In this document: positions 1 through 6,491 of the stretch, piece after piece
Layout: every line of letters begins with the position of its first letter
How positions within the stretch are numbered: the stretch's first letter is position 1
Assembly (NCBI GenBank): GCA_902465755.1
Contig: CABQOK010000079.1
Span: 1-6,794, forward strand
Direction: 5' to 3'
Length of the DNA stretch: 6,794 nt
Source: an uncultured Anaerococcus sp.
GTDB lineage: Bacteria; Bacillota; Clostridia; Tissierellales; Peptoniphilaceae
The notes under the pieces: model-generated
Database searches by the model: none
Told to the model about the DNA's origin: nothing
What the model saw: only the letters and a program-made list of their open reading frames with translations
Translations under genes and position numbers: made by a program

Positions 1-459
1 GTAAGCCTTGTGTTTCTTTAACCTAAGCTCCTTTAGAGGATCATCCGAAATCAAAATATTTGTAGTATACTCATTATCAATTTCCTTACGGAGATGGTTA
101 AGTTTCTCTACATTTAATTTATTTGAATAGTAGGTATCCAAATCATAGAAATGAAAATCCAAATCATTTTCTATAGCCAAGTCATAAAGCCTATCTAAGT
201 CTGAATCTTCTATGGGCTTTTCAAAGAATAAATTATCGTAATCAGATCCAAGAAGAGCTCCATTGTTTGCAATTATGCATGGATTTGTGCTAATCTTACT
301 CGCAAAATATAAGACAGACTTAAAGACCCTACCGCTAGCAAGAACTACTCTGACTCCCGTGTTTTCTAAATCTCTTAGGGCTTTAATATTATCCTCTGAA
401 AGTTTCGAGTTAGAATCTAAAAGCGTTCCATCCATGTCTAGGGCAAATATTCTAATCAT
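1..459 (-). CDS. HAD-superfamily (Cof-type) phosphatase, N-terminal part; C-terminus lies beyond the left edge
   Basis: This reads as a Cof/IIB-subfamily haloacid dehalogenase-like phosphatase, a cytoplasmic Mg-dependent family that dephosphorylates sugar phosphates, nucleotide or cofactor phosphates; the substrate cannot be told from sequence. The first 153 codons are present and the frame is still open at base 1, so roughly the last 110 residues are missing if it has the usual length of about 265. Motif I is FALDMDGTLLDSN (residues 5-17; nucleophile Asp8, general acid Asp10). Motif II is VVLASGR (residues 38-44; Ser42). IIANNGALL (62-70) is the segment usually seen at the start of the cap region. 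Motifs III and IV would lie in the missing part. The ATG at 457-459 has a good ribosome site, AGGAG then 5 nt, inside the end of nth. It overlaps nth by 8 bp (ATGATTAG), so it is probably cotranscribed and translationally coupled. The family call is secure; the physiological role is unknown. Confidence 0.9.
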   Translation of the reverse strand, partial: MIRIFALDMDGTLLDSNSKLSEDNIKALRDLENTGVRVVLASGRVFKSVLYFASKISTNPCIIANNGALLGSDYDNLFFEKPIEDSDLDRLYDLAIENDLDFHFYDLDTYYSNKLNVEKLNHLRKEIDNEYTTNILISDDPLKELRLKKHKAY

Positions 460-1093
460 GATCTCTCCTATAAAACTCGCAGACTACATTTAAGTAACAT
501 TCCTCACAAATTGGGCCTCTTGCCTTACAAAGAGCCCTGCCATGAGTTATTAATTGATGGTGGGTCTTTCTCCATCTTTCTTTGGGAATATTTTCCATCA
601 ATTGCTTTTCAGTTTTTTCTACGTTTTTAGCCTGTGCAAGCCCCAATCTATTAGATACCCTAAAAACATGGGTATCGACAGCAATTGCTGGAATATTGAA
701 GGCATTGGATGCCACTACATTTGCAGTCTTTCTTCCAACTCCTGGAAGTTTCATCAGCTCTTTTATATCTGCTGGGACCTTACCATTATAATCACTCGAC
801 AAGATTTTGCTTGTAGCAGAAATATTTTTGGCCTTGTTCTTATATATTCCAACTGTTCTTATATAATTTTCAATTGTTTTAATATCGGCTTTAGCAAATT
901 CTTCTGCTGTATTCATTTCCTTAAACATCACACTTGTGACCTTATTGACCCTTACATCAGTCGATTGGGCAGATAAGATTGTCGCTACCAATAACTCAAA
1001 AGGGGTCGTGAAATTTAGCATAGAATAATCCACATCAGGATACATCCTATCGAGAATTTCCAAAAGCTCTTTAATTTCTTTAGAATCTAAAAT
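452..1093 (-). CDS. nth: Endonuclease III, DNA glycosylase/AP lyase (probable AUU start)
   Basis: Nth is a bifunctional base-excision repair enzyme that removes oxidised pyrimidines and nicks the resulting abasic site by beta-elimination. Counting from the start chosen here (213 aa), the features are FELLVATILSAQSTDVRVNK (residues 32-51), the helix-hairpin-helix LPGVGRKTANVV with catalytic Lys122, VDTHVFRVSNR with catalytic Asp140, and a C-terminal [4Fe-4S] loop with Cys189, Cys196, Cys199 and Cys205 in the family's C-x6-C-x2-C-x5-C spacing. The matching E. coli residues are Lys120 and Asp138. The start is odd. The frame is open only from 1102, where it follows a TGA, and the first conventional start is TTG at 1061-1063. 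That TTG has a poor ribosome site and would delete part of the first helix. An ideal site, GAGGTGAT (1097-1104), instead sets an ATT at 1091-1093, giving the N-terminus (M)LDSKEIKELLEILDRMYPD, typical of the family. If the AUU is rejected, use 452-1063 (203 aa). It is divergent from rodA and leads the HAD gene. Confidence 0.94.
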   Translation of the reverse strand: MLDSKEIKELLEILDRMYPDVDYSMLNFTTPFELLVATILSAQSTDVRVNKVTSVMFKEMNTAEEFAKADIKTIENYIRTVGIYKNKAKNISATSKILSSDYNGKVPADIKELMKLPGVGRKTANVVASNAFNIPAIAVDTHVFRVSNRLGLAQAKNVEKTEKQLMENIPKERWRKTHHQLITHGRALCKARGPICEECYLNVVCEFYRRDHD

Positions 1094-1096
1094 ACT

Positions 1097-1104
1097 ATCA
1101 CCTC
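1097..1104 (-). promoter_or_regulatory. Ribosome binding site that decides the nth start
   Basis: On the minus strand this reads GAGGTGAT, an eight-base match to the complement of the 16S rRNA 3' end. GAGG is followed by 7 nt (TGATAGT) and then ATT at 1091-1093, which is optimal spacing. No ATG, GTG or TTG lies in the nth frame at this distance. The GTG inside the site itself is in another frame and meets a stop four codons later. This site is the main reason for extending nth beyond the TTG at 1061-1063. Confidence 0.7.
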
Positions 1105-1110
1105 AAAATT

Positions 1111-1116
1111 ATTATA
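1111..1116 (-). promoter_or_regulatory. Possible -10 element for nth
   Basis: The minus strand reads TATAAT here, a consensus -10 hexamer. The -35 position 17 bp upstream (1134-1139) reads AATGTT and is weak. A transcript started about 7 nt downstream would begin near 1104, at the first base of the Shine-Dalgarno sequence, leaving a leader of only about a dozen nucleotides. It could be the real promoter, or a chance hexamer in AT-rich DNA with the true promoter further upstream. I see no better minus-strand candidate in the gap. Confidence 0.35.
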
Positions 1117-1142
1117 CTCTTCGACTAATAAATAACATTTGA

Positions 1143-1171
1143 TTGATAAAGACTGACTCATGTTATATAAT
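1143..1171 (+). promoter_or_regulatory. Vegetative (sigma-A type) promoter for rodA
   Basis: The -35 hexamer is TTGATA (1143-1148) and the -10 hexamer is TATAAT (1166-1171), separated by exactly 17 bp. This differs from consensus at one position only. Transcription would begin near 1178 and give a leader of about 17 nt. That is just enough for the ribosome site GGAG (1184-1187), which sits 7 nt before the ATG at 1195. With so short a leader there is no room for a riboswitch or attenuator. Confidence 0.85.
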
Positions 1172-1194
1172 AAATGGAGAATTGGAGTGATTAG

Positions 1195-2361
1195 ATGTTT
1201 AATTTAAAGAAAAAAGATTTAAAAGAGCTTGACCTTATGCTTTTGTTTGCAACCATTGCCTTAAGTGTAATCGGTCTAGTCGTTTTATATTCAGCATACG
1301 GTGGAAATATCAAACCTATAACGACACAGCTTTTTGCTACTATATTAGGATTTATAATAATATTAGTCCTATGTACAATTGACTTGGATTTTATCAAGAG
1401 ATCCTACGTCGGCGTTTATGCAGTAATGATTGGACTATTGCTGTTGACCTTAGTTTTTGGTCGAGGTCTTGATGAGTGGGGAGCGAAGTCCTGGGTCTAT
1501 ATAGGATCTTTTTCCTTCCAACCTTCAGAGATTGCCAAGGTAGGAATTATTTTCTCCCTTGCTGCTTTTCTAGACAAGCATAAGTTCGATATCAATGACA
1601 AGCTAACCCTATTAAAGGTTATCGCCATGGCGGGTCTTCCAATAGGTCTTATACTCTTGCAGCCTGATTTTGGTACGGCTATGGTTTATGTATTCTTCAT
1701 ATCAGCTATGATTTTCATAGCAGGGATTTCTTGGAAATGGATTGGTATTTTTGCAGGACTTGCTGCAATAGTAGGATTTTTTGTATTGACCAACCTTTCA
1801 GGATACAGACTTGATAGGATAGAAAACTTTCTCGATCCATCAAGAGATACTTCAGGAAGTAACTGGCAGCAACAACAAGGTCTCATTGCTATAGGATCAG
1901 GTATGCTTACTGGCCGTGGCTATCTTAACGGAAGTCAATCCCAATACGGATATATTCCAGAAAAAGAAACGGACTTTATCTTCTCAGTTCTAGCAGAAGA
2001 GCTGGGATTTTTGGGAGCAATTATTGTAATAGCTCTTTTTGCAATTGTAATTATGAGACTTGTAATAATCGCAAAGACATCAAGAAATACCTTTATTACA
2101 ATCATGCTTACTGGAATTGCAGGACTTTTATTCATCCATATATTTGAAAATATTGCAATGACTATAGGTCTTATGCCAGTAACTGGAATTCCTCTTCCAT
2201 TTTTCTCATACGGAGGAACCTTCCAACTTATTAGTTTGATTAATATTGGCCTAGCGCTTTCAGCATCTATGCAGAAAAAACAATATGACGACGGAATAAT
2301 TGATGATGAAGCAATTAATCTTCTAGACATAAGTATGGTTAGACCATCTAAAAGAAAATAA
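1195..2361 (+). CDS. rodA: SEDS-family peptidoglycan glycosyltransferase, RodA-like
   Basis: This is a polytopic membrane protein of 388 aa that polymerises lipid II into glycan strands together with a class B penicillin-binding protein. RodA serves side-wall growth and its relative FtsW serves septation. A short cytoplasmic N-terminus rich in Lys (residues 1-13) precedes about ten hydrophobic segments, the first at about 15-33 and the last at about 345-358, followed by a charged cytoplasmic tail ending RPSKRK. Family signatures in order are GAKSWVYIGSFSFQPSEIAK (96-115; Glu112), LQPDFGTAM (155-163), NWQQQQGLIAIGSG (223-236), PEKETDFIFSVLAEELGFLG (255-274; Asp260 is the expected catalytic aspartate), and IPLPFFSYGG (332-341). 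The KSWV...QPSE and QPDFGTA forms favour RodA over FtsW, but no mreBCD or PBP gene is adjacent to confirm it. The usual Gly-Gly-Ser-Ser after SYGG is replaced by GGTF. The ATG start has GGAG 7 nt upstream and its own strong promoter, so it is monocistronic, ending at the shared terminator. Confidence 0.93.
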   Translation: MFNLKKKDLKELDLMLLFATIALSVIGLVVLYSAYGGNIKPITTQLFATILGFIIILVLCTIDLDFIKRSYVGVYAVMIGLLLLTLVFGRGLDEWGAKSWVYIGSFSFQPSEIAKVGIIFSLAAFLDKHKFDINDKLTLLKVIAMAGLPIGLILLQPDFGTAMVYVFFISAMIFIAGISWKWIGIFAGLAAIVGFFVLTNLSGYRLDRIENFLDPSRDTSGSNWQQQQGLIAIGSGMLTGRGYLNGSQSQYGYIPEKETDFIFSVLAEELGFLGAIIVIALFAIVIMRLVIIAKTSRNTFITIMLTGIAGLLFIHIFENIAMTIGLMPVTGIPLPFFSYGGTFQLISLINIGLALSASMQKKQYDDGIIDDEAINLLDISMVRPSKRK

Positions 2362-2363
2362 CA

Positions 2364-2419
2364 AAAAGAGATGATAGAAGATTTACTCCCTAACGGAGAA
2401 TCTTTTTATCATCTCTTTT
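2364..2419. terminator. Bidirectional intrinsic terminator between rodA and comF
   Basis: A perfect 13-bp stem pairs AAAAGAGATGATA (2364-2376) with TATCATCTCTTTT (2407-2419). It is extended inward by AAGATT (2378-2383) with AATCTT (2399-2404) and by CTCC (2386-2389) with GGAG (2395-2398), with small bulges and a five-base loop (2390-2394). U-rich tracts follow on both strands: the right arm's TTTT for the plus strand, and CTCTTTTTGTTATTTTC on the minus strand. It therefore ends rodA and the upp-murA-recD2-comF operon alike. The right arm begins 2 bp before the comF coding end and overlaps its TAA (2418-2420); the left arm starts 2 bp after the rodA stop. Confidence 0.93.
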
Positions 2420-3044
2420 AATTTATGCTTCTTTCTGAACAAATAGCAAGGGTCACTACCTCACTTGCTCCCCTATTCTTTAATTCTCTTATAATTTCCA
2501 GAACTGTATTTCCAGTAGTTATCAAATCATCTATAAGTAAAATACTAGAGCCAGTTATATCTATATCTAACTTAAAAGCTCCTTTAAGATTTTCACTTCT
2601 CTCGAGTCTATTGAGTGTATGTTGAGATTTAGTATTTTTAATCTTCTTAAATTCATCAAGCTTTTTAATTCCAAGTTTATCAGAAAAATCATCTACTATA
2701 AGGTTAATATGATCAAAGCCCCTCTTGTTTAGGGTCTTCTTAGATGAAGGTGAAGCCAAGATATAATCAAAAGATGTTAAATTATTAGCTACTAAAAATC
2801 TATATATCATATCAGAAAACACTTCTTTAAGTGAAGTATTTCTGTCAAACTTATAATCAGCTATCAATTTTTTCATAAAATCATTATAAAAATATAAACT
2901 ATAGCATGTGTTTCCAGAAAGCTCGAACTTACTTCCTACATAATCTAACTTATCAAGACAATCCTTGCATAGATTATATTTATAAATTGTTTCTTTCTTA
3001 CAAGAAAAGCAAAGCCCTTCATCTAAAAATAAAAAATCAATCAT
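2418..3044 (-). CDS. comF: ComF-family phosphoribosyltransferase-like protein
   Basis: This encodes 208 aa of the ComF/GntX family. In competent bacteria ComF is a cytoplasmic factor needed for uptake of single-stranded transforming DNA and acts with the helicase ComFA. In non-competent species its role is unclear. The N-terminus carries a four-cysteine zinc-binding motif, CFSC (Cys12, Cys15) and CKDC (Cys26, Cys29). The middle holds the conserved KKTLNKRGFDHINLI block. The C-terminal type I phosphoribosyltransferase fold has the PRPP-loop motif SILLIDDLITTGNTVLE with its two adjacent Asp residues, so PRPP or nucleotide binding is plausible. The start is the ATG at 3042-3044, preceded by AAGG at 6 nt; the TTG one codon upstream would sit too close to that site. 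The gene overlaps the recD2 end by 8 bp (ATGATTGA), which suggests coupled translation. It is the last gene of its operon and stops inside the terminator hairpin. No comFA is visible in the window. Confidence 0.88.
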   Translation of the reverse strand: MIDFLFLDEGLCFSCKKETIYKYNLCKDCLDKLDYVGSKFELSGNTCYSLYFYNDFMKKLIADYKFDRNTSLKEVFSDMIYRFLVANNLTSFDYILASPSSKKTLNKRGFDHINLIVDDFSDKLGIKKLDEFKKIKNTKSQHTLNRLERSENLKGAFKLDIDITGSSILLIDDLITTGNTVLEIIRELKNRGASEVVTLAICSERSIN

Positions 3045-5196
3045 CAATAACCTTCCCCATTTCTCCTATCCAGTAAGAAAGATTGGTAAATCTTCTGTTA
3101 GACCTATTATTATCAACCATTGTTTTTAGGATTTTCTTGTTCCCTAGAAGGATTACGATTTTCCTAGCTCTTGTTACCCCAGTATAGAGGAGGTTTCTAG
3201 TTAAAAGCATTGGTGCTACCTGCATCATAGGAATAATTACACATGGAAATTCAGAGCCTTGAGACTTATGGATTGTAATAGCATATGAAAGGTCCAAATC
3301 TTTGATATCTTCTTTCTTATATCTTATTAATCGACCATCATCAAATCTTACATCAAGACTCTCATCGATCCTATCAATATCTTCTATAATTCCTATATCA
3401 CCGTTGTATACACCTTCGTCATAATCGTCTCCATGATTAATCGCTCTAAGATCATAATTGTTTCTAACTTGCATGACCTTGTCATGTAGTTTGAATATTC
3501 TATTATTTATTTTTAATGAGATTTTTTCCTTGTTAATAGATTTTTGAATATTTTCATTTATATTAACCACACCCCAATCAGTTTTCTTGGACGGGGATAG
3601 GATTTGTATATCCTTAATTGGATCAAAGTCATAATATTTAGGAAGTCTTTCATTCACCAGGGATATCAAAACTTTAAGAAATTCAGGAGCCCTTGTGTCA
3701 ATAAAGAAGAAATCTTTGTCTTTTTCATTTAAGATTGGATATTTTCCTTCATTAATCCTATGAGCGTTTACAATAATGTTGGACTTACCTGCCTGCCTAA
3801 ATATTTTCTTAAGTCTGACAGACTCAACATTTGTCTTTAATATATCCTTTAAAACATTGCCCGGTCCAACCGAAGGAAGCTGATCACTATCTCCAACGAG
3901 TATTATTGCAGTCTTCTCACCAATAGCTGCCATCAAGTTTTTCATTAGGAAAATATCGACCATACTGGTCTCGTCAACTATAATATAATCCTTATCAATA
4001 GGATTTTCTTCGTTAAACTCAGCCACAACTTCATCAGGCCTTATACCTAAAAGTCTATGGATAGTGTAGGCATCTTCTCCTGTCGATTCCATAATCCTCT
4101 TCGCAGCTCTTCCTGTAGGTGCAGTCAAAGCGTATGAGAGGCCATTTTGGGATAAAATTTTACAAATAGCATTGATAATAGTGGTCTTTCCTGTTCCAGG
4201 ACCTCCAGTTATAACAAGAGCCATAGATTCAAACGCTTTTTCTATGCCAAGTTTTTGCTCATCAGAGAATACAGAAAGATCATAGTCAATTTTGATATCA
4301 AAATTATATTTTTCATTTATTTTACTTGCTATTGCCATTGCAACTGATTTTTCTGCATTAAGTAGATTAGAACTATAGATATAATTGATATCTTCAATTT
4401 CTACCAAGACTAATTTACCAGAAATTATATCATCATTAATTACTTCTTTTATTCTTCCTTCTTCAAGTTTCAAAAGATTGGCTGATTTTTGAGACAAGGT
4501 ATTATATTTAAGACAAGTATGACCGTTAAATTCCGCCTCTGTGTTTAGTATGTAGTAGACTCCCGCAGAAATCCTAAACTTAGAAGTAAGATCCATCTGC
4601 ATATTAAAGGCTATATTATCGGCCATAGTAAAGCCTACCCCTCTGATGTCTTCTATTAACTTATAAGGATTTGCCTTTACAACATCGACTGTCGATTCGC
4701 CATACTTTTTATAAATCTTCATAGATAGATTGTATGATAGATTTAAGCCTTGAAGGTATTCTATAGTCCTTCTCGAATCTCTCGTCTCTTCTGCAGAAAG
4801 CTTTATATCTTCTAGTTTTTTCTTACCTATTCCATCTACTTTTAATAGTTTATCAGGATCGTTGTAGACAATATCAACAGAATCCTTGCCGAAAACATCA
4901 AAGATAGCACGAGCAGTTTTTTTGCCTATACCCTTAAGATTGCCCGAGGACAGGAATTTCACAACAGCTTCCTTCGATGATGGTTTTACAAGTCTTATAG
5001 TAGAAATTTTAAATTGCTCACCATATTTATCGTGATAGACTATATCTCCTTCCATCTCGACATTATCGCCCTCATTAAAAAAAGGCATAGTCCCAACGCA
5101 AGTTATATCAGAATCTGGAGTGTCTACAGCCATAATTGTGTATCCATTCTCGTCATTTCTAAATATAATGTTGGTAACAATGCCTTTAATCTTCAT
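3037..5196 (-). CDS. recD2: RecD2-type SF1B DNA helicase
   Basis: RecD2 is a 5'-to-3' ATP-dependent DNA helicase that works without RecB and RecC. In Bacillus and Deinococcus it is linked to replication-fork processing and repair. The 719 aa are near the usual family length. In order: an N-terminal beta-rich OB-like domain (about residues 1-70); helix-hairpin-helix segments LKGIGKKTARAIF (87-99), VDGIGKKKLEDI (120-131) and IRGVGFTMADNIAF (184-197), which separate RecD2 from short RecD; the Q-motif region SDEQKLGIEKAF (311-322, Gln314); Walker A GGPGTGKTT (331-339); motif Ia TAPTGRAAKR (358-367); motif II VDETSMVD (407-414); motif III VGDSDQLPSVGPG (434-446); FRQ (466-468); AITIHKSQGSEF (639-650); and motif VI YTGVTRAR (671-678). 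All helicase motifs look intact. The ATG at 5194-5196 has AGGA 6 nt upstream, placed in the 11-bp gap after murA. Its stop overlaps the comF start. It lies in an operon with murA and comF. Confidence 0.96.
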   Translation of the reverse strand: MKIKGIVTNIIFRNDENGYTIMAVDTPDSDITCVGTMPFFNEGDNVEMEGDIVYHDKYGEQFKISTIRLVKPSSKEAVVKFLSSGNLKGIGKKTARAIFDVFGKDSVDIVYNDPDKLLKVDGIGKKKLEDIKLSAEETRDSRRTIEYLQGLNLSYNLSMKIYKKYGESTVDVVKANPYKLIEDIRGVGFTMADNIAFNMQMDLTSKFRISAGVYYILNTEAEFNGHTCLKYNTLSQKSANLLKLEEGRIKEVINDDIISGKLVLVEIEDINYIYSSNLLNAEKSVAMAIASKINEKYNFDIKIDYDLSVFSDEQKLGIEKAFESMALVITGGPGTGKTTIINAICKILSQNGLSYALTAPTGRAAKRIMESTGEDAYTIHRLLGIRPDEVVAEFNEENPIDKDYIIVDETSMVDIFLMKNLMAAIGEKTAIILVGDSDQLPSVGPGNVLKDILKTNVESVRLKKIFRQAGKSNIIVNAHRINEGKYPILNEKDKDFFFIDTRAPEFLKVLISLVNERLPKYYDFDPIKDIQILSPSKKTDWGVVNINENIQKSINKEKISLKINNRIFKLHDKVMQVRNNYDLRAINHGDDYDEGVYNGDIGIIEDIDRIDESLDVRFDDGRLIRYKKEDIKDLDLSYAITIHKSQGSEFPCVIIPMMQVAPMLLTRNLLYTGVTRARKIVILLGNKKILKTMVDNNRSNRRFTNLSYWIGEMGKVIDD

Positions 5197-5207
5197 TTTA
5201 TTTCCTA

Positions 5208-6482
5208 TTAATCAACTGTAACTCTTTTGATATCTGCTCCTAGCTTACTCAACTTATCAACAAGATTGCTATAGCCTCTATCTATATGATAAATCTCAGA
5301 AACCCTAGTTTCTCCTTCAGCAACAAGGCCAGCCATGACAAGGGCGGCTCCAGCTCTTAGGTCTGTTGCCTTTACACTTGCTCCGTGAAGTTTCTCCACG
5401 CCTGCTATAGTTGCTCTATTACCAGAGGTCGCTATGACGGCGCCCATCTTAGAAAGCTCTTCGACGTGCATGAATCTATTTTCGAATACAGTTTCTTGAA
5501 TCCTGCTTTCTCCCTCGCTTAAGGTTAGAAGAGCCATAAACTGAGCCTGTACATCTGTAGGAAATCCTGGGTAAGGTAGAGTTTGGATATTAGTCGCCTT
5601 AAGTCTATTTGGGGCTTTGACAAAGATAATATCTTCTTCTTCGATTTCTTCAACATCTGCACCTATTTCTATAAGTTTTGCTATAACAGGTCTAATATGA
5701 GATCCTATTACATTAGTAATTTTCACATCTCCCCTAGTCATAGCCGCTGCTAGCATATAAGTTGCTGCTTCTATCCTATCAGGAATTATCGTATGTCTAG
5801 TTCCTGTAAGCTTTTCTACCCCAGTAATTGTAATTGTAGAAGTTCCTGCTCCCTTGATCTTTGCTCCCATTTTGGATAAAAATGAAGCAAGGTCTACTAT
5901 TTCTGGCTCTTTCGCTGCATTTTCAATTATAGTTTCACCTTCTGCAAGAGTAGCTGCCATTATAATATTTTGGGTAGCCCCAACTGAAGGGAAATCTAGA
6001 TAAATTTCATCACCAATAAGACCTTCATTTGCCTCTATTGCTATTTCATCATCATTTATCCTGGTATCTGCACCCAAAGCATTGAAGCCTTTAAGGTGAA
6101 GGTCAATAGGCCTTGAACCGATGTTGCAACCACCTGGTGCTCTTGTATATGCCTTATGAAATCTTGAAAGAAGTGGTCCCATAACCACAAAGGATGCACG
6201 CATCTTATCCATAAGCTCATAAGGTGTCTCACAGGTATTGATTCCACTTGAATCTATCCTCAAGCTGTTTTTATCTATATACTCTACCTTAGATCCCAGA
6301 TGTTTGAGTACATCTACCATTATCTCAACATCCTTAAGCTCTGGAACACCGTCTAAGATTATTTCTTCAGTACCTAAAACACAAGCAGCTAGTATTGGTA
6401 GGGCAGAGTTTTTGGCACCGGAGATTTCTACTTCTCCCTTAAGTGGTCCATTTGAATTTATAATTAATATCTCTTTAGTCAT
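5208..6482 (-). CDS. murA: UDP-N-acetylglucosamine 1-carboxyvinyltransferase (MurA)
   Basis: MurA transfers enolpyruvate from phosphoenolpyruvate to UDP-GlcNAc, the first committed step of peptidoglycan precursor synthesis in the cytoplasm. The product is 424 aa, full length for the family, with the two-domain EPSP-synthase-like fold. Visible key sites are SGAKNSALP (residues 21-29; Lys24, Asn25), MDKMRAS (91-97; Arg95), and the active-site loop APGGCNIGSRPIDLHLKG with Cys119, matching E. coli Cys115, the residue fosfomycin alkylates. Next come FPTDVQAQF with Asp310 (E. coli Asp305), DLRAGAALV with Arg376, and DRGYSNL with Arg402. Because Cys119 is Cys and not Asp, fosfomycin sensitivity of the enzyme is expected. 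Many Bacillota carry two MurA paralogues; nothing here shows which this is. The ATG at 6480-6482 has AAGGA 6 nt upstream, overlapping the upp stop region, with 9 bp between the genes. It is the second visible gene of the operon. Confidence 0.97.
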   Translation of the reverse strand: MTKEILIINSNGPLKGEVEISGAKNSALPILAACVLGTEEIILDGVPELKDVEIMVDVLKHLGSKVEYIDKNSLRIDSSGINTCETPYELMDKMRASFVVMGPLLSRFHKAYTRAPGGCNIGSRPIDLHLKGFNALGADTRINDDEIAIEANEGLIGDEIYLDFPSVGATQNIIMAATLAEGETIIENAAKEPEIVDLASFLSKMGAKIKGAGTSTITITGVEKLTGTRHTIIPDRIEAATYMLAAAMTRGDVKITNVIGSHIRPVIAKLIEIGADVEEIEEEDIIFVKAPNRLKATNIQTLPYPGFPTDVQAQFMALLTLSEGESRIQETVFENRFMHVEELSKMGAVIATSGNRATIAGVEKLHGASVKATDLRAGAALVMAGLVAEGETRVSEIYHIDRGYSNLVDKLSKLGADIKRVTVD

Positions 6483-6491
6483 CTTAAGTCC

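Noticed and set aside
263..493. 76-codon plus-strand frame across the HAD/nth junction
   Set aside because: It is antisense to two well-supported genes and their overlap, with no homology pattern of its own.
554..976. 140-codon plus-strand reading frame antisense to nth
   Set aside because: It lies entirely opposite the conserved catalytic core of nth, has no recognisable domain, and its Cys/Phe/Ile-rich composition is what the reverse of an AT-rich gene gives.
1163..1170. Palindrome TTATATAA as a possible operator or minus-strand -10 for nth
   Set aside because: It is only 8 bp, is contained within the rodA -10 region, and no matching minus-strand -35 is visible. It is expected by chance in AT-rich DNA.
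1094..1194. Search for a riboswitch, T-box, small RNA or small peptide gene in the divergent gap
   Set aside because: The 101 bp is used up by two promoters and two ribosome sites, and predicted leaders are under 20 nt.
1935..2330. 131-codon minus-strand reading frame inside rodA
   Set aside because: It is the complement of conserved SEDS membrane segments, without a convincing ribosome site or promoter. The hydrophobic look is inherited from rodA.
3045..3047. TTG as the comF start, one codon upstream of the ATG
   Set aside because: AAGG would then be only 3 nt away. The ATG at 3042-3044 has normal 6-nt spacing.
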